A stretch of 64,000 nucleotides of DNA from Methylopila henanensis (GTDB taxonomy: Bacteria > Pseudomonadota > Alphaproteobacteria > Rhizobiales > Methylopilaceae): contig NZ_JBHUER010000010.1 in NCBI RefSeq assembly GCF_042681025.1, positions 434,001 to 498,000 of the forward strand, in the 5' to 3' direction. Position numbers and translations under genes: made by a program. The notes under the pieces are model-generated. The model was given only the letters and a program-made list of their open reading frames with translations, had not been told where the DNA came from and did no database searches. How positions within the stretch are numbered: position 1 is the stretch's first letter; each line of letters starts with the position of its first letter. This document shows positions 16,939 to 25,593 of the stretch, one piece after another.

Positions 16939-17787
16939 CTACGGAGCGAGCGTCTCGACCGCGGCCCGCGCGCCCGCGCTTTGAGCGAGCGCCGCCGCGA
17001 GATCAGGCAGCCCGGAACGCAGTTCGTCGGCGAGCGTCCAGGGCGGGTTCGCGATCACGAGGCCCGAGCCGGACAGAAGGCGGGGATCGGACGGCTCGCG
17101 CACCATGAGCTCGACGCGCAGGAGCTTGCCGACGCCCGCGGCGATCAGCGGCCCGGTCAGCTCCCGGATCGCGGCCGGGTCCTTGACCGGATACCACAGC
17201 GCGTAGACGCCGGTCGGCCAGACCCGATGGGCGGCGAGAAAGCGCTCGGCCATGCGGGCGAGCTCGCCCGGCTGCTCGAAGGGCGGGTCGACCAGCACCA
17301 GCCCGCGCCGCTCCCGCGGCGGCAGCCATGCGCCGAGCGCGGTCCAGCCGTCGATCTCGACCACCTTGGCCCGCTCGTCGCGGCCGAGCGCGGCGGCGAG
17401 CGACTGCCGATCCTTCGGGTGAAGCTCGCAGAGCCGCAGCCGGTCGTCCTGCCGCGCCAGCCGGCGGACGATCTCCGGCGAGCCGGGATAGCGCGTCAGC
17501 GCGCCGTCCGGCGTCTGGAACTCCGCGAGCACGGCCCGCCAGGGCGCGAGCAGCGTCTCGGCCGCCGCCCCGAGCCGGCGGCCGACGAGGCGGCCGACGC
17601 CGTTGCGCCACTCGCCGGTCCGCTCCGCCTCGCCGCCGGCGAGGTCGTAGACGCCGACGCCGGCGTGGGTGTCGAGATAGCTCCAGGGCGCGGACTTCGC
17701 GTTGAGATAGTCGACGATCCGCGCCAGCACGACGTGCTTGAGCACGTCGGCGAAATTGCCGGCGTGGAACGCGTGCCGGTAGTTCAC
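16939..17787 (-). CDS. rlmJ: 23S rRNA (adenine-N6)-methyltransferase RlmJ
   Basis: A 282-aa Rossmann-fold methyltransferase. It begins NYRHAFHAGNFADVLKHVVL, the RlmJ signature, and has the N6-adenine catalytic motif DPPFE (VDPPFEQPGELARM) and the SAM-binding DTHAGVGVYDL. RlmJ methylates A2030 (E. coli numbering) of 23S rRNA. The start codon is GTG at 17787, overlapping the cupin gene stop as GTGA. Length matches the family (about 280). Confidence 0.94.
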   Translation of the reverse strand: MNYRHAFHAGNFADVLKHVVLARIVDYLNAKSAPWSYLDTHAGVGVYDLAGGEAERTGEWRNGVGRLVGRRLGAAAETLLAPWRAVLAEFQTPDGALTRYPGSPEIVRRLARQDDRLRLCELHPKDRQSLAAALGRDERAKVVEIDGWTALGAWLPPRERRGLVLVDPPFEQPGELARMAERFLAAHRVWPTGVYALWYPVKDPAAIRELTGPLIAAGVGKLLRVELMVREPSDPRLLSGSGLVIANPPWTLADELRSGLPDLAAALAQSAGARAAVETLAP

Positions 17788-18179
17788 GCCTCGCCGTCGC
17801 CGGCGGGGGGCAACATCACGACGAAGTCCTTCTCGCAGGGCTCAAGGACGGCCCAGACGCCGGTGAAGCCGGGCTCGATCACGATCGCGGCGCCGGGGCC
17901 GTACTCCTGCGCCTCGCCGCCGTCCGGCGTCAGCACGCAGCGGCCGCTGCGCAGCCGGCACCACTCCCATTCGTCATAGGCCACGCGCCACGCGCCCGGC
18001 GTCGCCGCCCAGACGCCCGCGAACAGCCGCCCGTCCGGCGCCTCGTAATGCACCGTAGTGCGGAAGCGCGGCTCGCCCTCCACCACGAGCTCCGGCGGCG
18101 GCGCGCTGTCCTCGAACGGCGCGGTCGGCCCGCCGAGCCGGTGCAGACGCATGGCGGGTTCGACGTCGGGCTCGGTCAT
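17784..18179 (-). CDS. Cupin-domain protein (Cupin_3/DUF861-like)
   Basis: A 131-aa small cupin. The C-terminal half (RVAYDEWEWCRLRSGRCVLTPDGGEAQEYGPGAAIVIEPGF) matches the Cupin_3 group, in which W-E/C rich motifs precede the PGD-like turn. Typical metal-binding histidines of the classical cupin motif are mostly missing, so it may be non-metallo or use other ligands. It lies between the RNase T2 gene and rlmJ, overlapping both by 4 nt, so it is co-transcribed; the functional reason for this pairing is not clear. Confidence 0.82.
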   Translation of the reverse strand: MTEPDVEPAMRLHRLGGPTAPFEDSAPPPELVVEGEPRFRTTVHYEAPDGRLFAGVWAATPGAWRVAYDEWEWCRLRSGRCVLTPDGGEAQEYGPGAAIVIEPGFTGVWAVLEPCEKDFVVMLPPAGDGEA

Positions 18180-18838
18180 TCGCGGGTCTCTCTCATGGGC
18201 GGCAGCACAAGCTCGCTCGCGCGGCAGGCGCGGCGATCGACTTCGGCGCAGGGGCGGAACGACAGGTCGCGCTTCATGCAGACGCGGACCTCGCGCAGGT
18301 TGCGTCGGTTGCAGTCGACCGCGATCATGCTAGGGGCGAGGCCGGGATTGGCGGCGATGAATGCGCGCTCGACCTCGGCCGGCGACGTGACGAGCGGCCG
18401 GTCGAGCCCGCGGTAGATCTCCGGCACGACCACGCGCTCATAGGCGCGGCGGGTGAGCGCGAAGAACGCCTCCGGCCCGAGCCCGGAGCAGGTCCCATGC
18501 TTGCGCCACTGGTGCCGCACCAGGCCGGGGCTCGGCATGACGTCGAGCATGGAATCCACCACGGCCCGGCTCGGGAAGCCGCCGGCGCGGCAGTCCGACG
18601 GGAAGCCGCGCTCGTATTGCGGCCACAGCCCGTGCGCCACGAAGCCGAACGGGCGCGGTCCGGCGCACTGCGGGCCCTCCGCGCGCCGGCCGGCGGAGGC
18701 GCAGTAGGTCGGCGACCAGGACAGCGACAGCACGTAGAAATCGAAGTCGCCAGGGCGGTCCTGGGCGAGCGACGGCGACGGCGCGAAAGCGGCGAGCAGC
18801 AGCATCCACGCCAGGACGGCGCGAAGGCCAGACCTCAC
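18176..18838 (-). CDS. Secreted ribonuclease T2 family protein
   Basis: A 220-aa protein with a signal peptide (about residues 1-25, ending SLA-QD). Both catalytic blocks are intact: CAS-I FVAHGLWPQ with His69 and CAS-II RHQWRKHGTCS with His109, Glu/Lys region and His114. Cysteines suited to disulfides are present. It would cut single-stranded RNA via 2',3'-cyclic phosphates in the periplasm or outside. The GTG start at 18838 overlaps the stop of the preceding gene (GTGA); a longer frame begins inside that gene and is unlikely. Possible role: phosphate or nucleotide scavenging. Confidence 0.92.
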   Translation of the reverse strand: MRSGLRAVLAWMLLLAAFAPSPSLAQDRPGDFDFYVLSLSWSPTYCASAGRRAEGPQCAGPRPFGFVAHGLWPQYERGFPSDCRAGGFPSRAVVDSMLDVMPSPGLVRHQWRKHGTCSGLGPEAFFALTRRAYERVVVPEIYRGLDRPLVTSPAEVERAFIAANPGLAPSMIAVDCNRRNLREVRVCMKRDLSFRPCAEVDRRACRASELVLPPMRETRE

Positions 18839-19284
18839 GGGCGGGCCATCTTGCAGTCCGGCGCGTAGGCGAGATTGCGGTCGAGGCCGGTGACGCACCA
18901 GTTCACGCCCCACCCCACGCCCGCGAAGGCGAAGCCCTCGCCGATCTCGTAATAGACCGACCGCCTGCGGCCGTCGGTGGTGACGACGCGCGCGGCGCAG
19001 AAGCGGCGCGGGATGAACTCCGGCCCCCAGCTCCGATAACCGATTTCGCGCGTTTGGCCGAACCCTGCGAACTCGAGCGACGAGCCCCAGTAGCTCCGCT
19101 CACGCGAGGCGAAACGGCCCGCTATATGACCGAGCACGCGCTCGTCGCCGCAGGCCGGCAGCGCGCCGGTGTAGCCGCGGAACACCGTCTGGCGCGACTC
19201 GTAGCGAGCATAGTCTGCCGCCGAGGCGGCGGAGCCGGCCGCAACCACGGCCACGAAAGCAAGAACGAACTGCAGCGCGCGCAT
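18835..19284 (-). CDS. Conserved exported protein of unknown function
   Basis: A 149-aa protein with a signal peptide (MRALQFVLAFVAVVAAGSA, cleavage around ASA-AD). The start was chosen because GGAG lies 9-12 nt before it; an in-frame ATG 12 codons earlier is possible. The mature part is rich in Tyr, Arg and Gly (YRSWGPEFIPRRFCAARVV, SVYYEIGEGFAFAG) and has four cysteines, probably two disulfides. I recognise no named domain. It is translationally coupled to the RNase T2 gene, so the two may act together in the periplasm. Confidence 0.8.
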   Translation of the reverse strand: MRALQFVLAFVAVVAAGSAASAADYARYESRQTVFRGYTGALPACGDERVLGHIAGRFASRERSYWGSSLEFAGFGQTREIGYRSWGPEFIPRRFCAARVVTTDGRRRSVYYEIGEGFAFAGVGWGVNWCVTGLDRNLAYAPDCKMARP

Positions 19285-19462
19285 GCGCACGATCTCCGGA
19301 CGCGACGACAGCAGGACCATCGAGCGGCGGGGGCGTCAAATCAAGTGCTTGAGCGCCATATGGTTACGCGGACGCCCTCCGCGGCGGACCGCCGTCGCAA
19401 GACCGTCGCGACGCCGCGCCACCCTCGGCGCGGCGCGCCCGCTACAGGAGACCACGCACCGA

Positions 19463-20689
19463 ATGCAGCGCTTTCCTTCCGCGCGGGACGCGGCCCTCGC
19501 GCTCCGACCGGACCGTCCGGTCTACGCCTTCGACCGCCGCGCGCTCGTCGAGGACGCCCGCGCCTTCCTCGACGCCTTCCGGGGAACCACGGCCTATGCG
19601 GTGAAGACCAACGGCGAGCCCTTCGTGCTGGAGGCGCTGGCCGAGGCGGGCGTGTCGGCCTTCGACGTGGCGAGCCCGGCCGAGTTCGCGGCGGCGCGCG
19701 CGGCCGCGCCGGAGGCCGCGCTCTACTACATGCACCCGGTCAAGGCCCAGTCGGACATCCGGCTCGCGCTCGAAGGCTACGGCGTGCGGGCGATCGCGCT
19801 CGACCACGACGACGAGGTCGCCAAGATTCTGCGCGTGGTGCGCGCGCTCGACCTCGCGCCCGAGGACTTCACATTGTTCGTGCGGCTCGCCACCAAGGGC
19901 CACGCCGCCTACGAGCTGTCGAAGAAGTTCGGCGCGGCGCCCGCCCATGCGGTCGAGCTCGTCCGCCGCATCGACCGGATCGGCTTCCGCGTCGGGCTGA
20001 CCTTCCACGTGGGCAGCCAGGTCGAGGACCTGGAATCCTACGAGCGCGCGATCGCGACCGCGGCCTGGGTGAAGGGACGCGCCGGCGTCCCGATCGCGGC
20101 GCTCGACGTCGGCGGCGGCTTCCCGGCCCGCTACGGCCACGACCGCAAGCGCCCGGCGGCCCCGGCCCCCGCGGTCGGCGCGCTGATCGCGCGGGTGCAG
20201 GACGAGGTCGACGAGTGGGGGCTCGGCGACCTGCCGCTGATCGCCGAACCCGGCCGGGTGATCGTGGCGCGCTGCCTGACGGTGGTGGTGCGGGTGCTGC
20301 TCAAGAAGGGCCAGCGGCTCTACATCAACGACGGCATATGGAGCTCGCTGTCCGACAGCTGGACCGGCAAGATCACCCTGCCCGCGCGGCTGATCCCCGA
20401 CCCGGCCCGCCGCCGGGCGCGCCGCGCCGCCGCGCCGAAGCTCGCGCCGTTCCGGGTCTGCGGCGCGACCTGCGACTCGGTCGACATCCTGTCGCGGCCG
20501 TTCTGGCTGCCCGACGACGTCGACACCGGCGACTGGATCGAGATCGGCCACATCGGCGCCTACAGCCTCGCGCTGCGCACCCGCTTCAACGGCTTCTACC
20601 CGGACGACTTCGTCGCGGTCGACGCCGCCTTCGAGGAGGGCGAAGGCCCGGAGGGCTACGCCACGCTGGAATCGCGCGCCAGCGGCTGA
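19463..20689 (+). CDS. PLP-dependent ornithine/diamino acid decarboxylase (alanine racemase fold)
   Basis: A 408-aa type III PLP decarboxylase. The PLP lysine is Lys48 (TAYAVKTN). Other motifs are HVGSQ, the glycine-rich phosphate loop DVGGGFP, the Glu-Pro-Gly-Arg (EPGRVIV) and, near the C-terminus, CGATCDSVDIL, equivalent to the catalytic Cys loop CGPTCDS of eukaryote-like ornithine decarboxylase. Decarboxylation of ornithine to putrescine is the likeliest reaction; lysine or other basic amino acids are possible. AGGAG at 19446-19450 precedes the ATG. The frame reads open further upstream, but that part is non-coding in character. Confidence 0.9.
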   Translation: MQRFPSARDAALALRPDRPVYAFDRRALVEDARAFLDAFRGTTAYAVKTNGEPFVLEALAEAGVSAFDVASPAEFAAARAAAPEAALYYMHPVKAQSDIRLALEGYGVRAIALDHDDEVAKILRVVRALDLAPEDFTLFVRLATKGHAAYELSKKFGAAPAHAVELVRRIDRIGFRVGLTFHVGSQVEDLESYERAIATAAWVKGRAGVPIAALDVGGGFPARYGHDRKRPAAPAPAVGALIARVQDEVDEWGLGDLPLIAEPGRVIVARCLTVVVRVLLKKGQRLYINDGIWSSLSDSWTGKITLPARLIPDPARRRARRAAAPKLAPFRVCGATCDSVDILSRPFWLPDDVDTGDWIEIGHIGAYSLALRTRFNGFYPDDFVAVDAAFEEGEGPEGYATLESRASG

Positions 20690-20698
20690 CGCCCGGCG

Positions 20699-21766
20699 TC
20701 ACCGCTCGCCGCGGAACACGATCGGGAACCGTCCGGGCTCGCCGACGCCGTCGCACTCCTCCTTGGCGCGGTACTCGACCATGCGGAACGCGGCGCCGCC
20801 CCACTCCCATGCGCCGACCGTGCCGCAGTCGCCCGCGGCCCGGCCCTTCTCGAAGGCGGTGAGCTGCTTCTTCGCCGGGTCGTAGGCGACGTTCGACAGA
20901 CTGTCGACGCCGGTCCAGCCGAGCGACTCGACGAAGGCCGCGAACAGCAGCGGCTCGAACCGGTCCGCCGCCTGCGACGGGTCCTCCAGGAACAGCACGA
21001 ACTCGACATTGTAGGCGCCCGAGGCGCAGACGATCGCCCACAGCGTACGCCCGGAGCCGAGATCGGCGGCGAAGCTCTCGTCGGCGAGGAAGGACGGATC
21101 GTTCTCCGTGCGGTCCCACACCGGGCAATCGCGCTCGACCATGATCGTGCGCAGCCGCGCCGGGATCGCCTCGCGGGTGACGTCGCGCACCTGGCCGGAC
21201 AGCGCCGCGGGCGTCGAGCCCCCGATCAGGGCGCTCAGCGCCTCCGGCTTGTCGGCGCGCGCCTGCGCGCGGTCGACCTCGGCGAAGGCGCCCTGCAGGC
21301 CCGGCAGCGGGACCTCGACCGCGATCTTGTCGTCAGCCTCGCCGGTCACCTCGACCGACAGCACCCGTCCGCGCCGCATGAAGGGAAGCAGCCGCCGCGT
21401 CGCGCCTTCGGACAGGCGGATCTCCACATTCGCGGCGTCCGGGCCGGGCGTGACGGCGAGATCGGCGCCCGGCGCGAGCCGGACGGGGGTGCCGCCGTCG
21501 ACCGCGAGCGCCAGCCGCGGACGCGGCAGCGGCGTGGCCGGCCCCTCGAGCACGATCCGCAGCCGCGGCTGCGCCTCCTTCGCGCCGGCCCGCGTCACGA
21601 TCAGGCTCACATGCTTCGCGCCGGCCGCCGGCAGCGCCGCCGAACCCACACTGCATTCGGGCGCCGCCCCCTCCCCGCAGGTCACCGTCCAGGCTTCGAA
21701 CCGCACCGCGGCGACGCCGGCCGCCGCGGTCGCGACGACGCAGAGGACGGCGAGGACAAGACGCAT
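20699..21766 (-). CDS. DUF1176 family exported protein
   Basis: A 355-aa protein with a signal peptide (MRLVLAVLCVVATAAAGVAA). The N-terminal third resembles invasion-associated locus B-like beta folds (WTVTCGEGAAPECSV ... LRIVLEG), and the C-terminal part (ERDCPVWD ... LWAIVCASGAYN ... GACEWGGAAFRMVEYR-like pattern) is DUF1176. Paired cysteines suggest disulfides in the periplasm. Function is unknown. It converges on the decarboxylase gene with 9 bp between them and diverges from the BA14K gene. Confidence 0.85.
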   Translation of the reverse strand: MRLVLAVLCVVATAAAGVAAVRFEAWTVTCGEGAAPECSVGSAALPAAGAKHVSLIVTRAGAKEAQPRLRIVLEGPATPLPRPRLALAVDGGTPVRLAPGADLAVTPGPDAANVEIRLSEGATRRLLPFMRRGRVLSVEVTGEADDKIAVEVPLPGLQGAFAEVDRAQARADKPEALSALIGGSTPAALSGQVRDVTREAIPARLRTIMVERDCPVWDRTENDPSFLADESFAADLGSGRTLWAIVCASGAYNVEFVLFLEDPSQAADRFEPLLFAAFVESLGWTGVDSLSNVAYDPAKKQLTAFEKGRAAGDCGTVGAWEWGGAAFRMVEYRAKEECDGVGEPGRFPIVFRGER

Positions 21767-21953
21767 GGGCGGGTTCTCCTGAGACGGCCAGAGCGGGCGG
21801 CGGGACGTGGCGATCACGGACGCGTCACGCGGAATTGAGCGTCCCTCGCCGCGGCGAGGCAACGACCAGCCTCCCCAAGCGTTGTGCGTGGGGAGATGGG
21901 CGAACGCAACGCCACAGACGCGCCTTGTCGCGCGCGACAGCAAGGACATTAGC

Positions 21954-22472
21954 ATGAGAAAGACGCTCACCCTGGCCGTGGCGGCCGTGATCGGCCTCAC
22001 CGGCGTGCTGACGGGACCGGAAACCGCCTCCGCGCAGGCCGGAACGACGAAAAGCGCGCCGCCGCCGGCCTCGCTCGACCAGGTCCGGGGTCAGGCCCTC
22101 GCCGCGCTCGCGTCCGGCGACGTCGAGAACGTCCGCGACCGCCGCTGGCGGGGCGACCGGCGCTGGCGCGGCGACCGAGGCTGGCGCGGCGGCCGGCATT
22201 ACCGTGACCGCCGCTATTACGGCGGGCGGCGCTACTACAGGGACCGGCGCTATTACGGCGCCCGCCGCTATTACCGGGACCGGCGCGATCGCGGCGGGTA
22301 CCTGGCGGCCGGAGCGCTCGGCCTCGCGGCCGGCGCGATCATCGCGGGGTCGGCGGCAAATAACCGCGCCTACGCGCGAGGCGACAGCTATTGCGCGCGT
22401 CGGTTCCGCTCGTACAATCCGAACACTGGCACGTACACGGCCTATGATGGACGCCAGGTGGCTTGTCCGTAA
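21954..22472 (+). CDS. BA14K-like exported protein
   Basis: A 172-aa protein with a signal peptide (about residues 1-28, ending ASA-QA). The centre (about 60-115) is an unusual Arg/Tyr/Trp repeat region (RRWRGDR, RRYYRDRRYYG). A glycine/alanine hydrophobic segment at about 119-135 follows, and the C-terminus CARRFRSYNPNTGTYTAYDG is the BA14K signature found in Brucella and other Hyphomicrobiales. BA14K proteins are reported as immunoreactive, lectin-like envelope proteins. A strong terminator follows 26 bp after the stop. Confidence 0.9.
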   Translation: MRKTLTLAVAAVIGLTGVLTGPETASAQAGTTKSAPPPASLDQVRGQALAALASGDVENVRDRRWRGDRRWRGDRGWRGGRHYRDRRYYGGRRYYRDRRYYGARRYYRDRRDRGGYLAAGALGLAAGAIIAGSAANNRAYARGDSYCARRFRSYNPNTGTYTAYDGRQVACP

Positions 22473-22497
22473 CTTAGGCTGCTTCGTTCTTCGCCCC

Positions 22498-22532
22498 GCC
22501 CCCGGCGCGCGCCCCGCGCCGGGGGCTTTTTT
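22498..22532 (+). terminator. Intrinsic terminator after the BA14K gene
   Basis: A perfect 12-bp GC stem (22498-22509 with 22515-22526) and a 5-nt loop are followed at once by six T (22527-22532). This is a textbook Rho-independent terminator on the plus strand. Confidence 0.95.
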
Positions 22533-22596
22533 CATGCGCGGAACCAGCGCGCGGCCCGGACGTTTCCGTCACAGACAGAAACGGAACGGGAACGCC

Positions 22597-22899
22597 ATGA
22601 CCGAACGCAGCACGCCGCAGGACCGCACCGACGAACGCCGCGCCGCCGACCCGGACGCGCCGACGCCCGGCGGGCCCGTCCACGCGACCGACGCCAATCC
22701 GAAGACCGCGCCGGTGGGCAACGCCGAGAAGGACCCCGCTGACTGGGTGTCCGGCGACGAGCCCATGACAGGGGCGCAGGCCTCCTACCTCAAGACGCTG
22801 TCGGAGGAGACCGGGGTCGCGTACAAGCCCGACCTCACCAAGGCCGAGGCGTCGACGCTGATCGACGAGCTCAAGAACGCGCGGAACGCCAAGCGGTGA
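22597..22899 (+). CDS. DUF3072 small acidic protein
   Basis: A 100-aa hydrophilic protein. The C-terminal half (DEPMTGAQASYLKTLSEETG ... LTKAEASTLIDELK) is the DUF3072 domain, a helical module with a SAP/HeH-like look found as small stand-alone proteins in proteobacteria and actinobacteria. The N-terminal half is Pro/Asp/Thr-rich and probably disordered. Function is unknown; a DNA- or nucleoid-related role is only a guess from the helical motif. It follows the BA14K terminator, so it has its own promoter. Confidence 0.85.
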   Translation: MTERSTPQDRTDERRAADPDAPTPGGPVHATDANPKTAPVGNAEKDPADWVSGDEPMTGAQASYLKTLSEETGVAYKPDLTKAEASTLIDELKNARNAKR

Positions 22900-22918
22900 T
22901 CTGAAGGGCGCAATCCGG

Positions 22919-23494
22919 TCAGAACCGGTAGTTCAGCCCGAGCCTGACCTGGCCGCCGTCGGGATTGAAGCCGACCGCTTGGCCGACGTCGAACGAGCGG
23001 CGATCGAGATCCACGTAGATGAACTCGGCCCGCGCGGTCAGCGCGCCGAACAGATGGGTCTCCACGCCGGCGCCGATGGTCCAGCCGGTGTGGAGTTCGC
23101 TGTCGCGCGCGCCGTCGCGGGCGTAGTCGGCGGAGGCGAAGGCGGCGCCGGCGGCGCCATAGACGACGAAACGGTCGAAGGCGTAGCCGACGCGGGCGCG
23201 GATGGTGCCGAACAGGTCGATGCCGTACCGGCCGCCCTCGCGCCGTCCGTCGACGCCGCCGCCGGAGAGGTCGCCCTCGACCCCGACGATGACGTCGTCG
23301 AAGCGCCAGTCGTAGCCGACCGACGCGCCGATCAGCGGTCCCGCCTCGCCGATGCGGCCGTAGCCGCCGATGGCGCCGACGCGAAAGCCCGTCCAGTCGA
23401 AGGCCTCGTCCGCTCCGGTCACGTCGACCGCTTGCGCCGGCGAGGCCAGCGCCGCGCCGAGGGAAAACAGAAGCGTGCCGAGGAGACGATGCAT
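22919..23494 (-). CDS. Outer-membrane beta-barrel protein (Omp25/31-like)
   Basis: A 191-aa exported protein (signal peptide to about residue 22, PAQA-VD). Alternating hydrophobic strands (FDWTGFRVGAIGGYG, IIVGVEGDLSG-like, GTIRARVGYAFDRFVVYGAA, LTARAEFIYVDL) and a C-terminal Phe (LGLNYRF) are typical of an eight-stranded barrel of the Omp25/Omp31/Hbp2 kind. It is the most divergent of four such genes in this stretch and lacks the ADLP-type mature start of the other three. Likely a structural or porin-like envelope protein. Confidence 0.88.
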   Translation of the reverse strand: MHRLLGTLLFSLGAALASPAQAVDVTGADEAFDWTGFRVGAIGGYGRIGEAGPLIGASVGYDWRFDDVIVGVEGDLSGGGVDGRREGGRYGIDLFGTIRARVGYAFDRFVVYGAAGAAFASADYARDGARDSELHTGWTIGAGVETHLFGALTARAEFIYVDLDRRSFDVGQAVGFNPDGGQVRLGLNYRF

Positions 23495-23657
23495 GCGGGG
23501 CGTCGATCCGGGGAGCGCGAAACGGGCGCGGGCCTCAGGCCTGCGAGACTGGAAAACTAACGCAGGACACGGCTCGATCAGGTTAACGGAACGTAGCCGC
23601 GATCAGAAAAATCCCGCGCAGTAAACAAATCCTTAATGCCGGATTCGCGCGCGACGA

Positions 23658-23687
23658 AAAACCCCGCGGCTCGCGCCGCGGGGTTTT
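23658..23687. terminator. Bidirectional intrinsic terminator
   Basis: Perfect 13-bp arms AAAACCCCGCGGC (23658-23670) and GCCGCGGGGTTTT (23675-23687) with a TCGC loop. A-tracts and T-tracts flank both sides, so it works in both directions. It lies 41 bp after the stop of the leftward porin gene at 23729. Confidence 0.93.
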
Positions 23688-23728
23688 GACGAGGTTCTGG
23701 GTCGGGCCCGAAGGCGCCCGACATGGGA

Positions 23729-24403
23729 TCACCAGGCCGAGCCGAACTTGTAGGCGACGCCGCCCATCACGCGGTTCTCGGTGACGTCGGTCTTCTCGCG
23801 CGAACCGCCGATCCGGTACTTGTCCGTGCCGTAGTCGGTGTAGCGGTACTCGAGGCGGGCGGTGACGTTGTCGGTCACGGCGCTTTCGACGCCGGCGCCG
23901 ACGGTGTAGCCGACGGCGGTCTTGTCGTCGCTGCCGCGGTCCGCGCCGATCCGGCCGGTGACCTTCTGGCCGCTGTAGGCCACGCCGGCCGCGCCATAGG
24001 CGAGGTAGCGATCATAGGCGTAGCCGACCTTGGCGCGGGTCGCGCCCGACCACTGCTGCTCGTTGCGAATGCGCGTGGCGGCGGTCACCTTGCGGTCGGA
24101 ACCGTCGTTGTAGTTGATGTCGGTCTCGACGCCGACGACGACCGGCGAGCCGTCAAACTGGTGGTTGTAGCCGGCGTAGCCGCCGACGATCGCGCCGCTC
24201 GGCTTGGTGTCGCGGCCCTGGCGGTTGTCGGCCTTGGCCCAGCCGTAGCCGGCCTGGGCGCCGACATAGGCGCCGGACCAGGTGAACCCGGTCGCGGGGG
24301 CGGCGTATTCGCCGACCGGGGTTTCGTAGGGAAGGTCGGCGGCGAGCGCGGGCGCGGCGCCGAGCGCTGCGACGGACGCGGCGATGACGATGGAACGGAT
24401 CAT
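23729..24403 (-). CDS. Outer-membrane beta-barrel protein (Omp25/31-like paralogue)
   Basis: A 224-aa protein with a signal peptide (MIRSIVIAASVAALGAAPALA, then ADLPYE). Strand motifs FTWSGAYVGAQAGYGW, GYAGYNHQF, VVGVETDINY, ATRAKVGYAYDRYLAYGAAG, VGYTVGAGVESAV, VTARLEYRYTDYG and the C-terminus AYKFGSAW define the Omp25/Omp31-like family. It is a close paralogue of the two genes that follow upstream. An N-terminally longer frame exists, but the signal peptide fixes this start. A bidirectional terminator follows. Confidence 0.92.
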   Translation of the reverse strand: MIRSIVIAASVAALGAAPALAADLPYETPVGEYAAPATGFTWSGAYVGAQAGYGWAKADNRQGRDTKPSGAIVGGYAGYNHQFDGSPVVVGVETDINYNDGSDRKVTAATRIRNEQQWSGATRAKVGYAYDRYLAYGAAGVAYSGQKVTGRIGADRGSDDKTAVGYTVGAGVESAVTDNVTARLEYRYTDYGTDKYRIGGSREKTDVTENRVMGGVAYKFGSAW

Positions 24404-24732
24404 GGGGCAGCCTCGATACTCGACATACGACCGGGCGAGGGAATCCGGCCGAAACGCGACAGGGAACACATGGTGGTGCGGACGCCGTTTCGTCGCCGGG
24501 AGGCGAGAGGGCGTTGGGCCGAAACTAGCCGCCAATCCTTAGCGAGTCGTGAAGGTTATCGGGACATGAAGCGAACGGACGAAACGCCGCGGATTTTTTT
24601 GTCAAAGCTTTGATCGGACAGGGCTTCCCGCCGTCCACCCGCAGCGTGGCGGCGAGACGAAAAAAGCCCCGCGGCGAGGCCGCGGGGCTTATCTCCAGAC
24701 CTGTCCGGCGGGCGAAGGCCCGCCGTCCGGGA
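24404..24732. other. 329-bp intergenic region with porin promoter and terminator
   Basis: Going leftwards, this gap carries the terminator of the 24733 gene (24661-24690), then the promoter region of the 23729 gene. It includes the perfect palindrome TCAAAGCTTTGA (24602-24613) next to a run of seven or more T. Read on the minus strand, the palindrome runs into TTGACA followed by an A-tract, a possible -35/UP-type element. I see no coding sequence. Confidence 0.6.
24661..24690 (-). terminator. Intrinsic terminator of the middle porin gene
   Basis: Arms AAGCCCCGCGGC (24664-24675) and GCCGCGGGGCTT (24679-24690) with a GAG loop. On the minus strand the stem is followed by TTTTTT, 43 bp after the stop of the gene at 24733. 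Confidence 0.93.
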
Positions 24733-25377
24733 TCAGAACGGCGAGTTGAACTTGTAGGCGACGCCGCCCATGACGCGGTGCTCGGTGTAGTCGGAACGGA
24801 TGCCGCGGCCGATGTCGAACCGATCCTTGCCGTAGTCGTTGTAGCGGTACTCGGCGCGGACCGAGATGTTGTCCGCCGCGGCGTACTCGACGCCGCCGCC
24901 GACCGTCCAGCCGACCGCGGTCTTGGTGTCGCGGCCGAGGCCACGGACGCGGAGCTCACGATCCGCATAGGCCACGCCGGCCGCGCCGTAGACCAGGAAG
25001 CGGTCGAAGGCGTAGCCGAGGCGGGCGCGGGTCGCGCCGTTCCACTCGCTCTCGGTGCGGGCGCGGCGGCGGCTGCCGTCGGCGTCGCTGTAGTTGAAGT
25101 CCGTCTCGATGCCGATCACGACCGGCGAGTTGTCGAACTGGTAGTTGTAACCGGCGTAGCCGCCGATCGTGAAGCCGTCCTTGTTGGTGCGGGCGGCCGA
25201 ACCCCAGCCGTAGCCGGCCTGAACGCCGATGTACGGGCCGGTCCAGGTGAACGAAGGCACCGGCGCGATCGCCGGAGCCGGCTCTTCATACGCCGGCAGA
25301 TCAGCCGCCATCGCGGCGGGAACCATGGCGGCGAAAGCTGCCGCGGAGGCGGCGCCGAGAAGGATACGACGGATCAT
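24733..25377 (-). CDS. Outer-membrane beta-barrel protein (Omp25/31-like paralogue)
   Basis: A 214-aa protein with a signal peptide ending AMA-ADLPAYEE. It shares the strand motifs of its neighbours (FTWTGPYIGVQAGYGWG, GYAGYNYQFDNSPVVIGIET, GATRARLGYAFDRFLVYGAA, ISVRAEYRYNDYG, C-terminal VAYKFNSPF). The final Phe is the usual BAM recognition residue. The 5' leader has a hairpin and a TATATA-type -10. This is probably a major outer-membrane protein, judging from the strong terminator and structured leader; that is inference. Confidence 0.92.
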   Translation of the reverse strand: MIRRILLGAASAAAFAAMVPAAMAADLPAYEEPAPAIAPVPSFTWTGPYIGVQAGYGWGSAARTNKDGFTIGGYAGYNYQFDNSPVVIGIETDFNYSDADGSRRRARTESEWNGATRARLGYAFDRFLVYGAAGVAYADRELRVRGLGRDTKTAVGWTVGGGVEYAAADNISVRAEYRYNDYGKDRFDIGRGIRSDYTEHRVMGGVAYKFNSPF

Positions 25378-25403
25378 GATGGTAACCTCAACTTACTGTG
25401 TTC

Positions 25404-25423
25404 GCTCCGGATCAATTCGGAGC
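25404..25423 (-). promoter_or_regulatory. 5' leader hairpin of the porin gene
   Basis: GCTCCG (25404-25409) and CGGAGC (25418-25423) enclose an 8-nt loop, 27 nt before the ATG on the minus strand. TATATA (about 25433-25438) upstream is a possible -10. Stabilising leader hairpins are common for major Omp mRNAs. Confidence 0.45.
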
Positions 25424-25593
25424 ATCTGCCCTCTATATAACGCAGGCCCGACTCAAATTGTGTAGCAACAATGCAACGCAACCGAGTCATTCAGCGCCCA
25501 CGCACGCAGTCCAGCCCGAAAACATTTCTGCGTTTACACCCCCTTAGACGGTAAAATACCTTCCAAGAGGTTACTCACCAGCGGCGATCTCAA